From DATKZB01 sp035528235 (GTDB taxonomy: Bacteria > Planctomycetota > Phycisphaerae > FEN-1346), in the NCBI GenBank assembly GCA_035528235.1, contig DATKZB010000256.1, positions 1 through 17,046 of the forward strand: DNA of 17,046 bases. Direction: 5' to 3'. The notes beneath the pieces were generated by a model, which did not search any database, had not been told where the DNA came from, and was given only the letters and a program-made list of their open reading frames with translations. The position numbers and the translations under genes were made by a program. This document shows, piece after piece, positions 1 through 6,432 of this stretch (its first letter is position 1; each line of letters starts with the position of its first letter).

Positions 1-200
1 GACGGCCGACCCCGCAGGCGATGGATCACGGCCCCATCCCCCTCCGCCTCCAGCCGACGCTGAATCCGCCGGACCTGCCGCACACTCAGGCCCAGCAGCC
101 GCGCCGCCTCGCGTTGCCTCCGCCGGCCCGACATCACCGGCGCCATCACCTTCAGTCGATCCCGCTCACGCTGGCTCATCTCGATCCGGTCCTCGTTCAT
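1..200 (-). CDS. Transposase N-terminal fragment, ISNCY/IS1202-like (cut by window edge)
   Basis: Reading the - strand from the ATG at 200 gives MNEDRIEMSQRERDRLKV followed by a helix-turn-helix segment with LLGLSVRQVRRIQRRLEAEG and then HRLRGRP, about 66 residues before the window ends. This order (short acidic start, MSQRE-RLKV, HTH with RQVRRI, then an RGRP linker) is the usual N-terminus of ISNCY/IS1202-type DDE transposases, in which the HTH binds the element ends and the catalytic domain follows. Only the DNA-binding part is present, so I cannot tell whether the element is intact. Its end repeats lie just upstream at 225-267, which supports the reading. It could instead be an IS481- or IS21-like HTH protein. 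The gene points away from the oxidoreductase alpha gene. Confidence 0.72.
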   Translation of the reverse strand, partial: MNEDRIEMSQRERDRLKVMAPVMSGRRRQREAARLLGLSVRQVRRIQRRLEAEGDGAVIHRLRGRP

Positions 201-224
201 CCGCTTCCTTTGGCCCCCTGGAAG

Positions 225-267
225 CGGACATTTCTACTGGGTCCGGACCGGACATTACTACTGGGTC
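225..267. repeat. Pair of 19-bp direct repeats at the IS end
   Basis: The copies at 225-243 and 249-267 match at 18 of 19 bases, with 5 bp between them. They are likely binding sites for the adjacent transposase. Confidence 0.75.
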
Positions 268-289
268 ACGACAAGGCCTCGTTTTCGCG

Positions 290-318
290 TTGCCCTCTCT
301 CATCGCCCGCCTTAAGAT
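290..318 (+). promoter_or_regulatory. Candidate sigma-70-type promoter for the oxidoreductase alpha gene
   Basis: TTGCCC (290-295), a 17-bp spacer and TAAGAT (313-318) give a near-consensus pair 22 bp outside the inferred IS end. The predicted leader of about 75 nt contains a perfect 7-bp hairpin at 349-368 (AGGCCCC/GGGGCCT, loop GGGGAA) ahead of the AGGAGG at 386-391. This is a sequence match only. Confidence 0.4.
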
Positions 319-399
319 GGTGGTCCGCTGGTTTCTCGACGTGCCGCGAGGCCCCGGGGAAGGGGCCTTCCGATCCATGCCAGGCAGGAGGCTATCGCC

Positions 400-1476
400 G
401 TGGCGGTGACGACGCACGAGAAGGTCCTGATGACGGGCAACGTGGCGGCGGCCGAGGGGGCCGTCCGGGCCGGGTGCCGGTTCTATTTCGGCTATCCCAT
501 CACGCCGCAGAACGACCTGCCCGAGTACATGTCGGCCCGCATGCCGGAGGTGGGCGGCACTTTCATCCAGGCCGAGAGCGAATTGGCGGCCATCAGCCTG
601 GTGCACGGCGCCGCCGCCGCCGGCGGACGGGCCATGACCTCCTCGTCCAGCCCCGGCATCAGCCTCAAGCAGGAAGGCATCAGTTACCTGGCGGGCAGCG
701 AACTGCCGGCCGTCATCGTCAACGTGCAGCGCGGCGGGCCGGGCCTGGGCGACGTCCGCTGCGCGCAGAGCGACTATTTCCAGGCGACGCGCGGCGGGGG
801 ACACGGCGATTACCGGACCGTGGTCCTGGCGCCGCACACCGTTCAGGAGACCTGCGACCTGGCCGCCGAGGCGTTCGACCTGGCCGAGCAGTGGCGGTGC
901 CCCGTGCTGATCCTGACGGACCAGCAACTCGGGCAGATGATGGAGCCGGTCGTCCTGCCGCCCATGAGCGACCTGCCCGCCGTCCAGGACCATCCGTGGG
1001 CGCTTACGGGCGCCGCCGGCGGCCGCGAGCGGCGGATCGTCAAGAGTTTCTACTGGCGGCCCGGCGAACTCGAGGCCTTCAACAAGCGCCTAAGGGAGAA
1101 GTACGCCCAGATGGAGCGTGCCTTGCCCCGCTGGGAAGAGGCCGATACCGCCGACGCCCAGATCGTCCTGGTGGCCTACGGCACGAGCGCCCGTACCGCC
1201 CGCGACGCCGTCCGGGCGGCGCGCCAGGCCGGCATCCGGGCGGGTCTGGTGCGGCCGATTACGCTGTGGCCGTTCCCGGCCGAGCCGCTCGTGGCGGCGG
1301 CCAAACGGGGCGCCCGGTTCCTCGTGGTCGAGATGAGTTGGGGCCAGATGATCGAGGACGTCAAACTCGCCCTTTACGGAACGCCCGCCCCCGTCGACCT
1401 CGAATGGCGCGCCGGCGGCGGCGTGTCGACCGTCCACGAGGTGACGGAGAGGATACGACGGATAGTGACTAAGTAA
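400..1476 (+). CDS. vorB: 2-oxoacid:ferredoxin oxidoreductase, alpha subunit (VorB-type)
   Basis: This is the alpha subunit (358 aa) of a CoA-dependent 2-oxoacid:ferredoxin oxidoreductase, which decarboxylates a 2-oxoacid (3-methyl-2-oxobutanoate in the best-studied VorB enzymes) to acyl-CoA and passes electrons to ferredoxin in the cytoplasm. The family's pyrimidine-binding domain carries GYPITP (residues 31-36), ESELAAI, a TSSSSPGISL segment and QRGGPGLG. The second domain has VAYGTSARTARDAVRAARQAGI and RPITLWPFP near the C-terminus. The GTG at 400 is chosen because AGGAGG (386-391) lies 8 nt upstream and the family starts just before a KVLMTGN-like segment; ATG 430 is possible. The beta and gamma subunits follow at 2514 and 5783, unusually separated by other genes. 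The ferredoxin-like delta subunit often found just upstream is absent; an IS end occupies that place. Substrate preference (Vor versus Kor) is inferred from motifs and is not certain. Confidence 0.9.
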   Translation: MAVTTHEKVLMTGNVAAAEGAVRAGCRFYFGYPITPQNDLPEYMSARMPEVGGTFIQAESELAAISLVHGAAAAGGRAMTSSSSPGISLKQEGISYLAGSELPAVIVNVQRGGPGLGDVRCAQSDYFQATRGGGHGDYRTVVLAPHTVQETCDLAAEAFDLAEQWRCPVLILTDQQLGQMMEPVVLPPMSDLPAVQDHPWALTGAAGGRERRIVKSFYWRPGELEAFNKRLREKYAQMERALPRWEEADTADAQIVLVAYGTSARTARDAVRAARQAGIRAGLVRPITLWPFPAEPLVAAAKRGARFLVVEMSWGQMIEDVKLALYGTPAPVDLEWRAGGGVSTVHEVTERIRRIVTK

Positions 1477-1506
1477 CTAAGTGCCTAGGTGCCTAGGTGA
1501 CTAAGT
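1467..1506 (+). repeat. Five degenerate 8-bp tandem units overlapping the vorB stop
   Basis: The units are GACTAAGT, AACTAAGT, GCCTAGGT, GCCTAGGT and GACTAAGT in register from 1467 to 1506. The first unit lies in the last codons of vorB and supplies part of its TAA. A related but weaker octamer run is seen at 2464-2487, after the next gene. Confidence 0.7.
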
Positions 1507-1550
1507 GCTGGCGCGGCGCGCGTGAACGGTTGGGCGATGGAGGCGCGGAC

Positions 1551-2267
1551 GTGAATCGGCGATACCGGTACCTGCTCCTGGCGGTGGTCCTGCTGGCGCT
1601 GGGCGCCGTCGCCCGCGCCGAGGAGGCGCCCGCCAAGCCCGAGGGGCCTGCGCTGGCGCAGGCCGACCTCGGGCCGGGGCAGGAGACCAAGGTGGTCGAC
1701 GCGAGCCTGGGGTCGGTCGGCTATTACCAGGTCTACCTGCCGCCCGAGTACACGCCCGACCGCGCCTGGCCGACCATCTTCTGTTATCACGGGATGGGCG
1801 GCAGCCCGACGACGTGGCCGTTCCGGCAGGTCCTGGGCGGCAAGGGATTCGTCATCATCGGCATGTGCTACGCCGGCGGCAAGGGCGGCGAGGCCTACCG
1901 GGCGACCGACGCCGACACCGAGAACATCCGCCGCCTGGTCCCCCCGTTGGTGAAACGCCTGAACATGGACCGCCGACAACTGTTCGTCGGCGGGTTCAGC
2001 ATGGGCGGATGGATGACCAGTATCGTGGGCGAGACCGTCCCCAGTCTCTGGGCCGGCATGGCCATCCTGGGTGCCGGCCGGCAGGGCAGCGGCCGCGACC
2101 CGGAGGCCTGGCGCGGCAAACCGGTCTACGTGGGCGCCGGCGAGAACGACGGTAACCACGTCGCCGCCGAACGGGCCGCCGAGTTCTATCGCGGCAAGGG
2201 CGCCCGCGTCACCTACGAGACGTACAAGGGCAAGGGCCACGAGGCCGACGGCGCCTCGACGCCCTGA
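1551..2267 (+). CDS. Secreted alpha/beta-hydrolase (esterase/PHB-depolymerase-like), apparently frameshifted near its end
   Basis: The protein is predicted to hydrolyse esters outside the cytoplasmic membrane. It starts at GTG 1551, with GGAGG 7 nt upstream, and opens with a signal peptide (VNRRYRYLLLAVVLLALGAVARA, cleavage near residue 23). The alpha/beta-hydrolase core shows the oxyanion segment CYHGMGG, the nucleophile elbow GGFSMGG with Ser150, Asp200 in GAGENDGNH and His230 in GKGHEAD, so the catalytic triad is complete. The frame ends at 2267 just after GHEADG. The -1 frame then reads on as LKADPAVQAAI and a TPR-like tail to 2467, so a single base was probably lost near 2253-2257. The restored protein would be about 305 aa against 238 now. 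The gene lies between two subunits of one enzyme complex and has octamer repeats on both sides. Its substrate cannot be named. Confidence 0.78.
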   Translation: MNRRYRYLLLAVVLLALGAVARAEEAPAKPEGPALAQADLGPGQETKVVDASLGSVGYYQVYLPPEYTPDRAWPTIFCYHGMGGSPTTWPFRQVLGGKGFVIIGMCYAGGKGGEAYRATDADTENIRRLVPPLVKRLNMDRRQLFVGGFSMGGWMTSIVGETVPSLWAGMAILGAGRQGSGRDPEAWRGKPVYVGAGENDGNHVAAERAAEFYRGKGARVTYETYKGKGHEADGASTP

Positions 2268-2467
2268 AGGCCGACCCGGCGGTCCAGGCGGCCATCCGGT
2301 CTCAGGACGCCGAGCGCGATTGCCGGGGCTGGCTCAGCATGGCCGACAACTTCGCCCGCGCCGGCCGCACGGACACGGCCCGCGAGTATCTGAAGAAGAT
2401 TCTCGATACGTACCCAGCCACCGACTGGGCGAAGCAGGCGGCTGAACGGATAAAGAAACTGAAGTGA
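2255..2467 (+). other. Out-of-frame C-terminal continuation of the esterase gene (TPR-like tail)
   Basis: In the frame used at 2264-2467 the sequence reads LKADPAVQAAI, then RGWLSMADNFARAGRTDTA, REYLKKILDTYPATDW and AKQAAERIKKLK, ending in TGA. The alternating helices with the spacing of a single TPR look like true protein, and the joining point matches the end of the hydrolase at GHEADG. No start codon or ribosome binding site is evident for it as an independent gene. It is either a natural frameshift that removes about 67 residues or a sequencing/assembly error. Confidence 0.7.
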
Positions 2468-2492
2468 CTGGGTGACGGGGTGACCCCGTTAC
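2464..2492 (+). repeat. Octamer run and hairpin between the esterase and the beta-subunit gene
   Basis: GTGACTGG, GTGACGGG and GTGACCCC follow one another from 2464. Within this run, GTGACGGGG (2472-2480) can pair with CCCCGTTAC (2484-2492) around a TGA loop, with one G-T pair. There is no T-run, so a role as terminator is not clear. Confidence 0.5.
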
Positions 2493-2513
2493 CTCGTAAG
2501 CGAGGACGTCGCC

Positions 2514-3269
<756 letters not shown>

Positions 3270-3301
3270 GGCGGCAGGGGGCGTGGTCGCCGTTCCTTTT
3301 T

Positions 3302-3422
3302 AACGCAGAGACCGCGGAGAACAACGGAGACTGAGCGAACAACAACGCCCTGACAGACGTATGTTGTTGACCTAGTTTCTTGCGTCCTCTGCGTCCTCTG
3401 CGTCCTCTGCGTCCTCTGCGTT
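3302..3422. repeat. Inverted-repeat element with CGCAGAG-type ends and 9-bp tandem units
   Basis: AACGCAGAG (3302-3310) is mirrored by CTCTGCGTT (3414-3422). The right arm carries four exact tandem units of TGCGTCCTC (3381-3416). Inside, AACAAC (3340-3345) faces GTTGTT (3363-3368). This AT-richer block looks like a non-coding mobile or folding element of the widespread GCAGAG type. It fills most of the gap between the convergent beta-subunit and superoxide dismutase genes. Confidence 0.7.
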
Positions 3423-3459
3423 GAGAGGGCACGGCCGACGATACCGGTGCGCCTTAACG

Positions 3460-3486
3460 CGCGGCCGTGCCGGCCGCGGCTAAACG
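3460..3486 (-). repeat. CGTTTAGC-headed stem-loop downstream of the superoxide dismutase gene
   Basis: On the - strand this reads CGTTTAGC, then stem CGCGGCC, loop GGCAC and stem GGCCGCG. It begins 8 nt after the superoxide dismutase stop codon. Sister copies with the same head and loop are at 13973-13999 and 14032-14058. It may be a 3'-UTR element or terminator-like fold without a T-run. Confidence 0.65.
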
Positions 3487-3494
3487 GCTCGGCC

Positions 3495-4217
3495 TCAGGC
3501 GGTGGTGGCGGCGAAGCGTTGGCCGGCCGAGTCCCAGTCGATGATTTTCACCCAGGCGTCGACGTAGTCGGCCCGCTTGTTCTGGTACTTGAGGTAATAG
3601 GCGTGTTCCCAGACGTCGCAGACGAGGATGGGGACGCAGCCCCAGACGGTCAGGTCCTGGTGCCGCTCGGCCCCCAGAATGACGAGCCGCCGGCCGAGGG
3701 GTTCCCAGGCCAGGATACCCCACCCGCTGGCCTCGACGGCCTTGGTGGCGGCGGCGAACTGGGCGAGCATCTTCTCCTGGGACCCGAACGACGCCTCGAC
3801 GGCCTTGGCGAGTTCGGCCGATGGTTTGCCGCGACCCCCCGGCCACATGCTCGTCCAGTACAGCGCGTGCAGGGCGTGGCCGGAGCCGTGGAACGCCAGG
3901 TCGCGTTCGACGGCCTTGATGGCGGCGTAGTCGCCGGCGTCGCGGGCCTTCTCCAGGGCCGCCAGGGCCGCGTTGGCCCCCTTGACGTACCCCGCGTGGT
4001 GCTTGTCGTGATGCAGGGCCAGCGTGGCGTCGTCGATGACGGGTTCGAGCGATTGGTACGCCAGATCGGGAAGCGTGTACGCCTGGGGTCCTGACGTTGC
4101 CTGAGCCATCGTGGTTTCTCCTTCGTCCTTGCCGCAACCGGTGCCGGCTGCCATGGCGATCGAAAGTCCGCCGAGTCCAATGGTCTTGAGGGCATCGCGC
4201 CGAGACATGTCGGTCAT
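3495..4217 (-). CDS. sodA: Fe/Mn superoxide dismutase with a Tat-type leader
   Basis: The protein (240 aa) converts superoxide to hydrogen peroxide and oxygen. The metal ligands of the family are all present: His69 in LHHDKHH, His117 in GHALHALYW, and Asp201 and His205 in DVWEHAYY. The active-site Tyr77 follows the first ligand. Gly113 and Gln187 are placed as in manganese enzymes, so I favour Mn, but metal use cannot be settled from sequence. The first 36 residues add a twin-arginine leader, MSRRDALKTIGLGGLSIAMA, followed by AAGTGC, which might be a weak lipobox (Cys28). Export across the membrane is therefore likely. The start at ATG 4217 has GGAGG 8 nt upstream. A second good start site exists at Met37 (ATG 4109). 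The gene is on the opposite strand, between beta- and gamma-subunit genes of an oxygen-sensitive enzyme class. Confidence 0.92.
   Translation of the reverse strand: MTDMSRRDALKTIGLGGLSIAMAAGTGCGKDEGETTMAQATSGPQAYTLPDLAYQSLEPVIDDATLALHHDKHHAGYVKGANAALAALEKARDAGDYAAIKAVERDLAFHGSGHALHALYWTSMWPGGRGKPSAELAKAVEASFGSQEKMLAQFAAATKAVEASGWGILAWEPLGRRLVILGAERHQDLTVWGCVPILVCDVWEHAYYLKYQNKRADYVDAWVKIIDWDSAGQRFAATTA
4107..4123 (-). promoter_or_regulatory. Internal ribosome binding site and start codon in the superoxide dismutase gene
   Basis: On the - strand AAGGAGA (4123-4117) stands 7 nt before ATG 4109, in frame with the full gene. Translation from here gives a 204-aa protein that starts just before the catalytic domain and lacks the Tat leader; that is the normal length of a cytosolic superoxide dismutase. 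It may be a functional second start or a relic of the ancestral start. Confidence 0.45.
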
Positions 4218-4269
4218 GAGGTCTTCCTCCCGGATTGCCCTTGCCCATCCGGTGTGTCCGACCTAACCT

Positions 4270-4299
4270 ATGATAGGCGTGCACGGGTGTCGCGGGCAA
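4270..4299 (-). promoter_or_regulatory. Candidate promoter for the superoxide dismutase gene
   Basis: On the - strand TTGCCC (4299-4294), an 18-bp spacer and TATCAT (4275-4270) lie about 50 bp upstream of the start at 4217. It sits in the 121-bp divergent gap shared with the GH5-like gene. This is a match by eye only. Confidence 0.35.
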
Positions 4300-4338
4300 C
4301 CGGCTTCTCAGATTGTCAGACCGGTAAGGGGGTGCCGC

Positions 4339-5760
4339 ATGACGGTTCCATTGAGCGAGGTCCTGGCGTTGAGCGTCCTGGTGTGCGTCCTGGCCCTGGG
4401 TGCGGGCCCGGCGGGCGGGGCTGAACCGGAGGTCTTCGTCCGCGTCAGTCCGCGCGACGCCCGGTACTTCGAACTCTCCGACGGGCGGCCGTACATCCCC
4501 ATCGGTCTCAACATGGTCGAGCCGCCGTGGCCACACAAGGACATGGGCGCCATGGCCGACTGGATGGCCGGCCTGGCGGCCAACCGGGGCAACTTCATCC
4601 GCGTCTGGCTGAGCAGCCGGTACTTCGACATCGAGAACTCCAAGAGCGGCCAGTACGACGTGGACCAGGCCCGGCACGTCGACGAACTCTTCGCCCTGGC
4701 CCGTCGGCACGGTATCCGGCTGAAACTGTGTCTCGAGCACTTCCGCGCGTTCGACAAGTCGTCCTGGGCCGCGAAGCCCCTGCACCTGACGGCCAACGGC
4801 GGCCCGGCCAAAGACGTGGCCGACTTCTTCGACGGCGAGCGGTCGCGGGCCCAGTTCAAGCGGAAACTCGCCTTCTACGCCAAGCGGTACGGGGCCGACC
4901 CCACCGTCTTCGGCTGGGAACTCTGGAACGAGGTCAACTGCGTCCAGGGCGGAGACATTTTCGCCTGGACCGGAGTCATGCTGGCCGAACTGCACCGGCT
5001 CTTCCCGAAGAACCTGGCCCTGCAGAGCCTCGGCAGCCACGACGGCGACTGGAGCAAGCGGTCTTATCCCCGCATGATGCTCATGCCCGGCAACGACGTG
5101 GCCCAGGTCCACCGGTACCTCGATTGCGGCGCCCAGTACGAGGTGTGCCACGGGCCGGTCGACGTCCTGGCGGCCGACGCCGTGAAGACCGTCCTGGCCC
5201 TCGACCCCAAACGGCCGGTCCTGCTGGCCGAGAGCGGGGCCGTTGAGCCGCGGCACTCGGGGCCGTTCAAACTCTACGCCAAGGACACCGACGGCATCAT
5301 TCTGCACGACGTTCTGTTCGCCCCGTTCTTTACGGGCGCCGCCGGGCCGGGGCACATCTGGCACTGGGGCGAGTACGTGGCGAAGAACAACCTGTGGTGG
5401 CATTTCGGTCGGTTTGCCGACGTGGTCGAGGGCGTCGATCCGCCCGCCGAGAAGTTCGAGGCGCTCGAGCCGGCCCACCCGGCGTTGCGGGTCCGCGCCC
5501 TCAAGGGCCGCCGCACGTTCCTGGCGTGGCTCCGCGACCCCAAGAACACCTGGCAGACGGAACTCGCCCGAGGCGAGCCGCCCCAGCCCGTCGGGGGCGC
5601 CTCGTTGCTGCTGCCCGCGGGTCTGCCGGCCCTTGATGGCGCGACGGTTCGGACGTATGATCCCTGGTCGGGCCGCTGGGCGCCCGCCAAGGTCGTGGCC
5701 GGGGCGGTGGCGTTGCCGGAGTTCAAGCGGTCGCTGGTGGTGCGGATCGATTTTCCGTAA
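4339..5760 (+). CDS. Secreted GH5-like (clan GH-A) glycoside hydrolase family protein
   Basis: This is a 473-aa protein with a signal peptide (residues 1-28, ending AGGA) and a cellulase-like TIM-barrel. It opens with YIPIGLNMVEPPW and goes on to FIRVWLSSRYF and KLCLEHF. The acid/base glutamate is in ELWNEVN (Glu198) and the probable nucleophile is in LLAESGAVE (Glu298), one hundred residues later as expected for clan GH-A. HIWHWGEYV follows at the seventh to eighth strand. The last 100 residues (ALRVRALKGRRTFLAWLRDP, then YDPWSGRW and SLVVRIDFP) look like a small beta domain seen on related hydrolases. ATG 4339 is preceded by a G-run (AAGGGGG) at a fitting distance. The earlier in-frame ATG at 4270 would give an odd leader and falls in the promoter gap. 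The substrate is probably a polysaccharide or glycan, but cannot be named. It is immediately followed by the oxidoreductase gamma gene, 22 bp on. Confidence 0.8.
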   Translation: MTVPLSEVLALSVLVCVLALGAGPAGGAEPEVFVRVSPRDARYFELSDGRPYIPIGLNMVEPPWPHKDMGAMADWMAGLAANRGNFIRVWLSSRYFDIENSKSGQYDVDQARHVDELFALARRHGIRLKLCLEHFRAFDKSSWAAKPLHLTANGGPAKDVADFFDGERSRAQFKRKLAFYAKRYGADPTVFGWELWNEVNCVQGGDIFAWTGVMLAELHRLFPKNLALQSLGSHDGDWSKRSYPRMMLMPGNDVAQVHRYLDCGAQYEVCHGPVDVLAADAVKTVLALDPKRPVLLAESGAVEPRHSGPFKLYAKDTDGIILHDVLFAPFFTGAAGPGHIWHWGEYVAKNNLWWHFGRFADVVEGVDPPAEKFEALEPAHPALRVRALKGRRTFLAWLRDPKNTWQTELARGEPPQPVGGASLLLPAGLPALDGATVRTYDPWSGRWAPAKVVAGAVALPEFKRSLVVRIDFP

Positions 5761-5782
5761 GACGAGGGAGGAGCAGCCGCAC

Positions 5783-6343
5783 GTGGACGAACGCATGATC
5801 TTCTCGGGGTTCGGCGGCCAGGGCCTGATGACGCTCGGCAAGTTCACCGCCGAACTGTTGATGCACGAGCACGAGGTCACGTACTTCCCGTCGTACGGCA
5901 CGGAGGTGCGCGGCGGGACGGCCTACTGCCACGTCTGCGTGAGCGACCGGCCCATTGCCAGCCCCGTCGTGGAGGAGGCCACGTGCCTGGTGGTGATGAA
6001 CCAGATGTCGTACGACCGGTTCGCCCCCATCGTGCAGGGCGACGGCCTGGTGCTGGCCAACTCCAGCATGGTCCAGCCGACCGGGGCCCACGGCCAGGCC
6101 CGCCTGGTGGGCATCGACGCCTCGGGCCTGGCCAACGAGATGGGCAACGTCCGCGTGGCCAACATGATTATGCTGGGCGCCCTGGTGGCGCTGAAGCACC
6201 TGGCGGCCGAGAAAGACGTGGTGGCGCTGCTCGAGAGAAAACTGGGCATCGACGCGGGCAAACGCGAGATCCTCGACCTCAACAAGCAGGCCCTGAAGGT
6301 CGGCGCCGCCGAGGTGGCCCGCCAGGCCCCCGCCGGGGCGTGA
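5783..6343 (+). CDS. 2-oxoacid:ferredoxin oxidoreductase, gamma subunit
   Basis: This is the gamma subunit (186 aa), which completes the alpha-beta-gamma core with the genes at 400 and 2514. It shows the family opening MIFSGFGGQG followed by LMTLGKFTAELL, then YFPSYGTEVRGGTAYCHVCVSD and SPVVEEATCLVVMNQ, and a late ANMIMLGALVAL. These are the standard features of the gamma domain, which holds the CoA end of the active site together. The start is taken as GTG 5783, with GGAGGAG 9 nt upstream, giving VDERMIFSG; ATG 5795 would cut four residues. It lies only 22 bp downstream of the GH5-like gene and may be co-transcribed with it. The isolated position of gamma, 2.5 kb from beta, is unusual. Confidence 0.9.
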   Translation: MDERMIFSGFGGQGLMTLGKFTAELLMHEHEVTYFPSYGTEVRGGTAYCHVCVSDRPIASPVVEEATCLVVMNQMSYDRFAPIVQGDGLVLANSSMVQPTGAHGQARLVGIDASGLANEMGNVRVANMIMLGALVALKHLAAEKDVVALLERKLGIDAGKREILDLNKQALKVGAAEVARQAPAGA

Positions 6344-6432
6344 CCGCGCCTTCGATTCCAAGCCGCCATCGGCCGCCTTTCCCTCGTATAAGCCCATGCG
6401 AGGAGACTCTTGTCTCAGGCGGAGGGTGCACC

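Larger units (their letters stand above)
1..268 (-). mobile_element. Terminal part of an insertion sequence with two end repeats
   Basis: The transposase fragment is preceded by two 19-bp direct repeats, CGGACATTTCTACTGGGTC at 225-243 and CGGACATTACTACTGGGTC at 249-267. They differ at one base and are spaced 24 bp apart. Repeated end motifs directly upstream of the transposase are typical transposase-binding sites. The outer end is probably about 268, because the element read outward-in would begin TGACCCAGTAGTAATG. I see no target-site duplication, since the other end is outside the window. Confidence 0.65.

Noticed and set aside
21..1472. 483-codon + frame overlapping the IS end and vorB
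   Set aside because: It crosses the IS boundary, its product is Arg/Pro-rich, and vorB in the other frame has all family motifs.
2247..2267. Programmed -1 ribosomal frameshift in the esterase gene
   Set aside because: No slippery heptamer or well-placed downstream pseudoknot is evident at the junction; an indel or sequence error is simpler.
3280..3301. Intrinsic terminator after the beta-subunit gene (GGCG/CGCC followed by CCTTTTT)
   Set aside because: The stem is only 4 bp and the T-run is separated from it by four bases, so the evidence is too weak to list.
3381..3422. CRISPR-like array of short repeats
   Set aside because: The units are 9 bp and directly adjacent, without spacers; this is a simple tandem repeat within an inverted-repeat element.
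3454..5901. 815-codon frame on the - strand opposite the GH5-like gene
   Set aside because: It is an antisense shadow; the + strand has the signal peptide and both catalytic glutamates, and the SOD has its own correct - strand frame.
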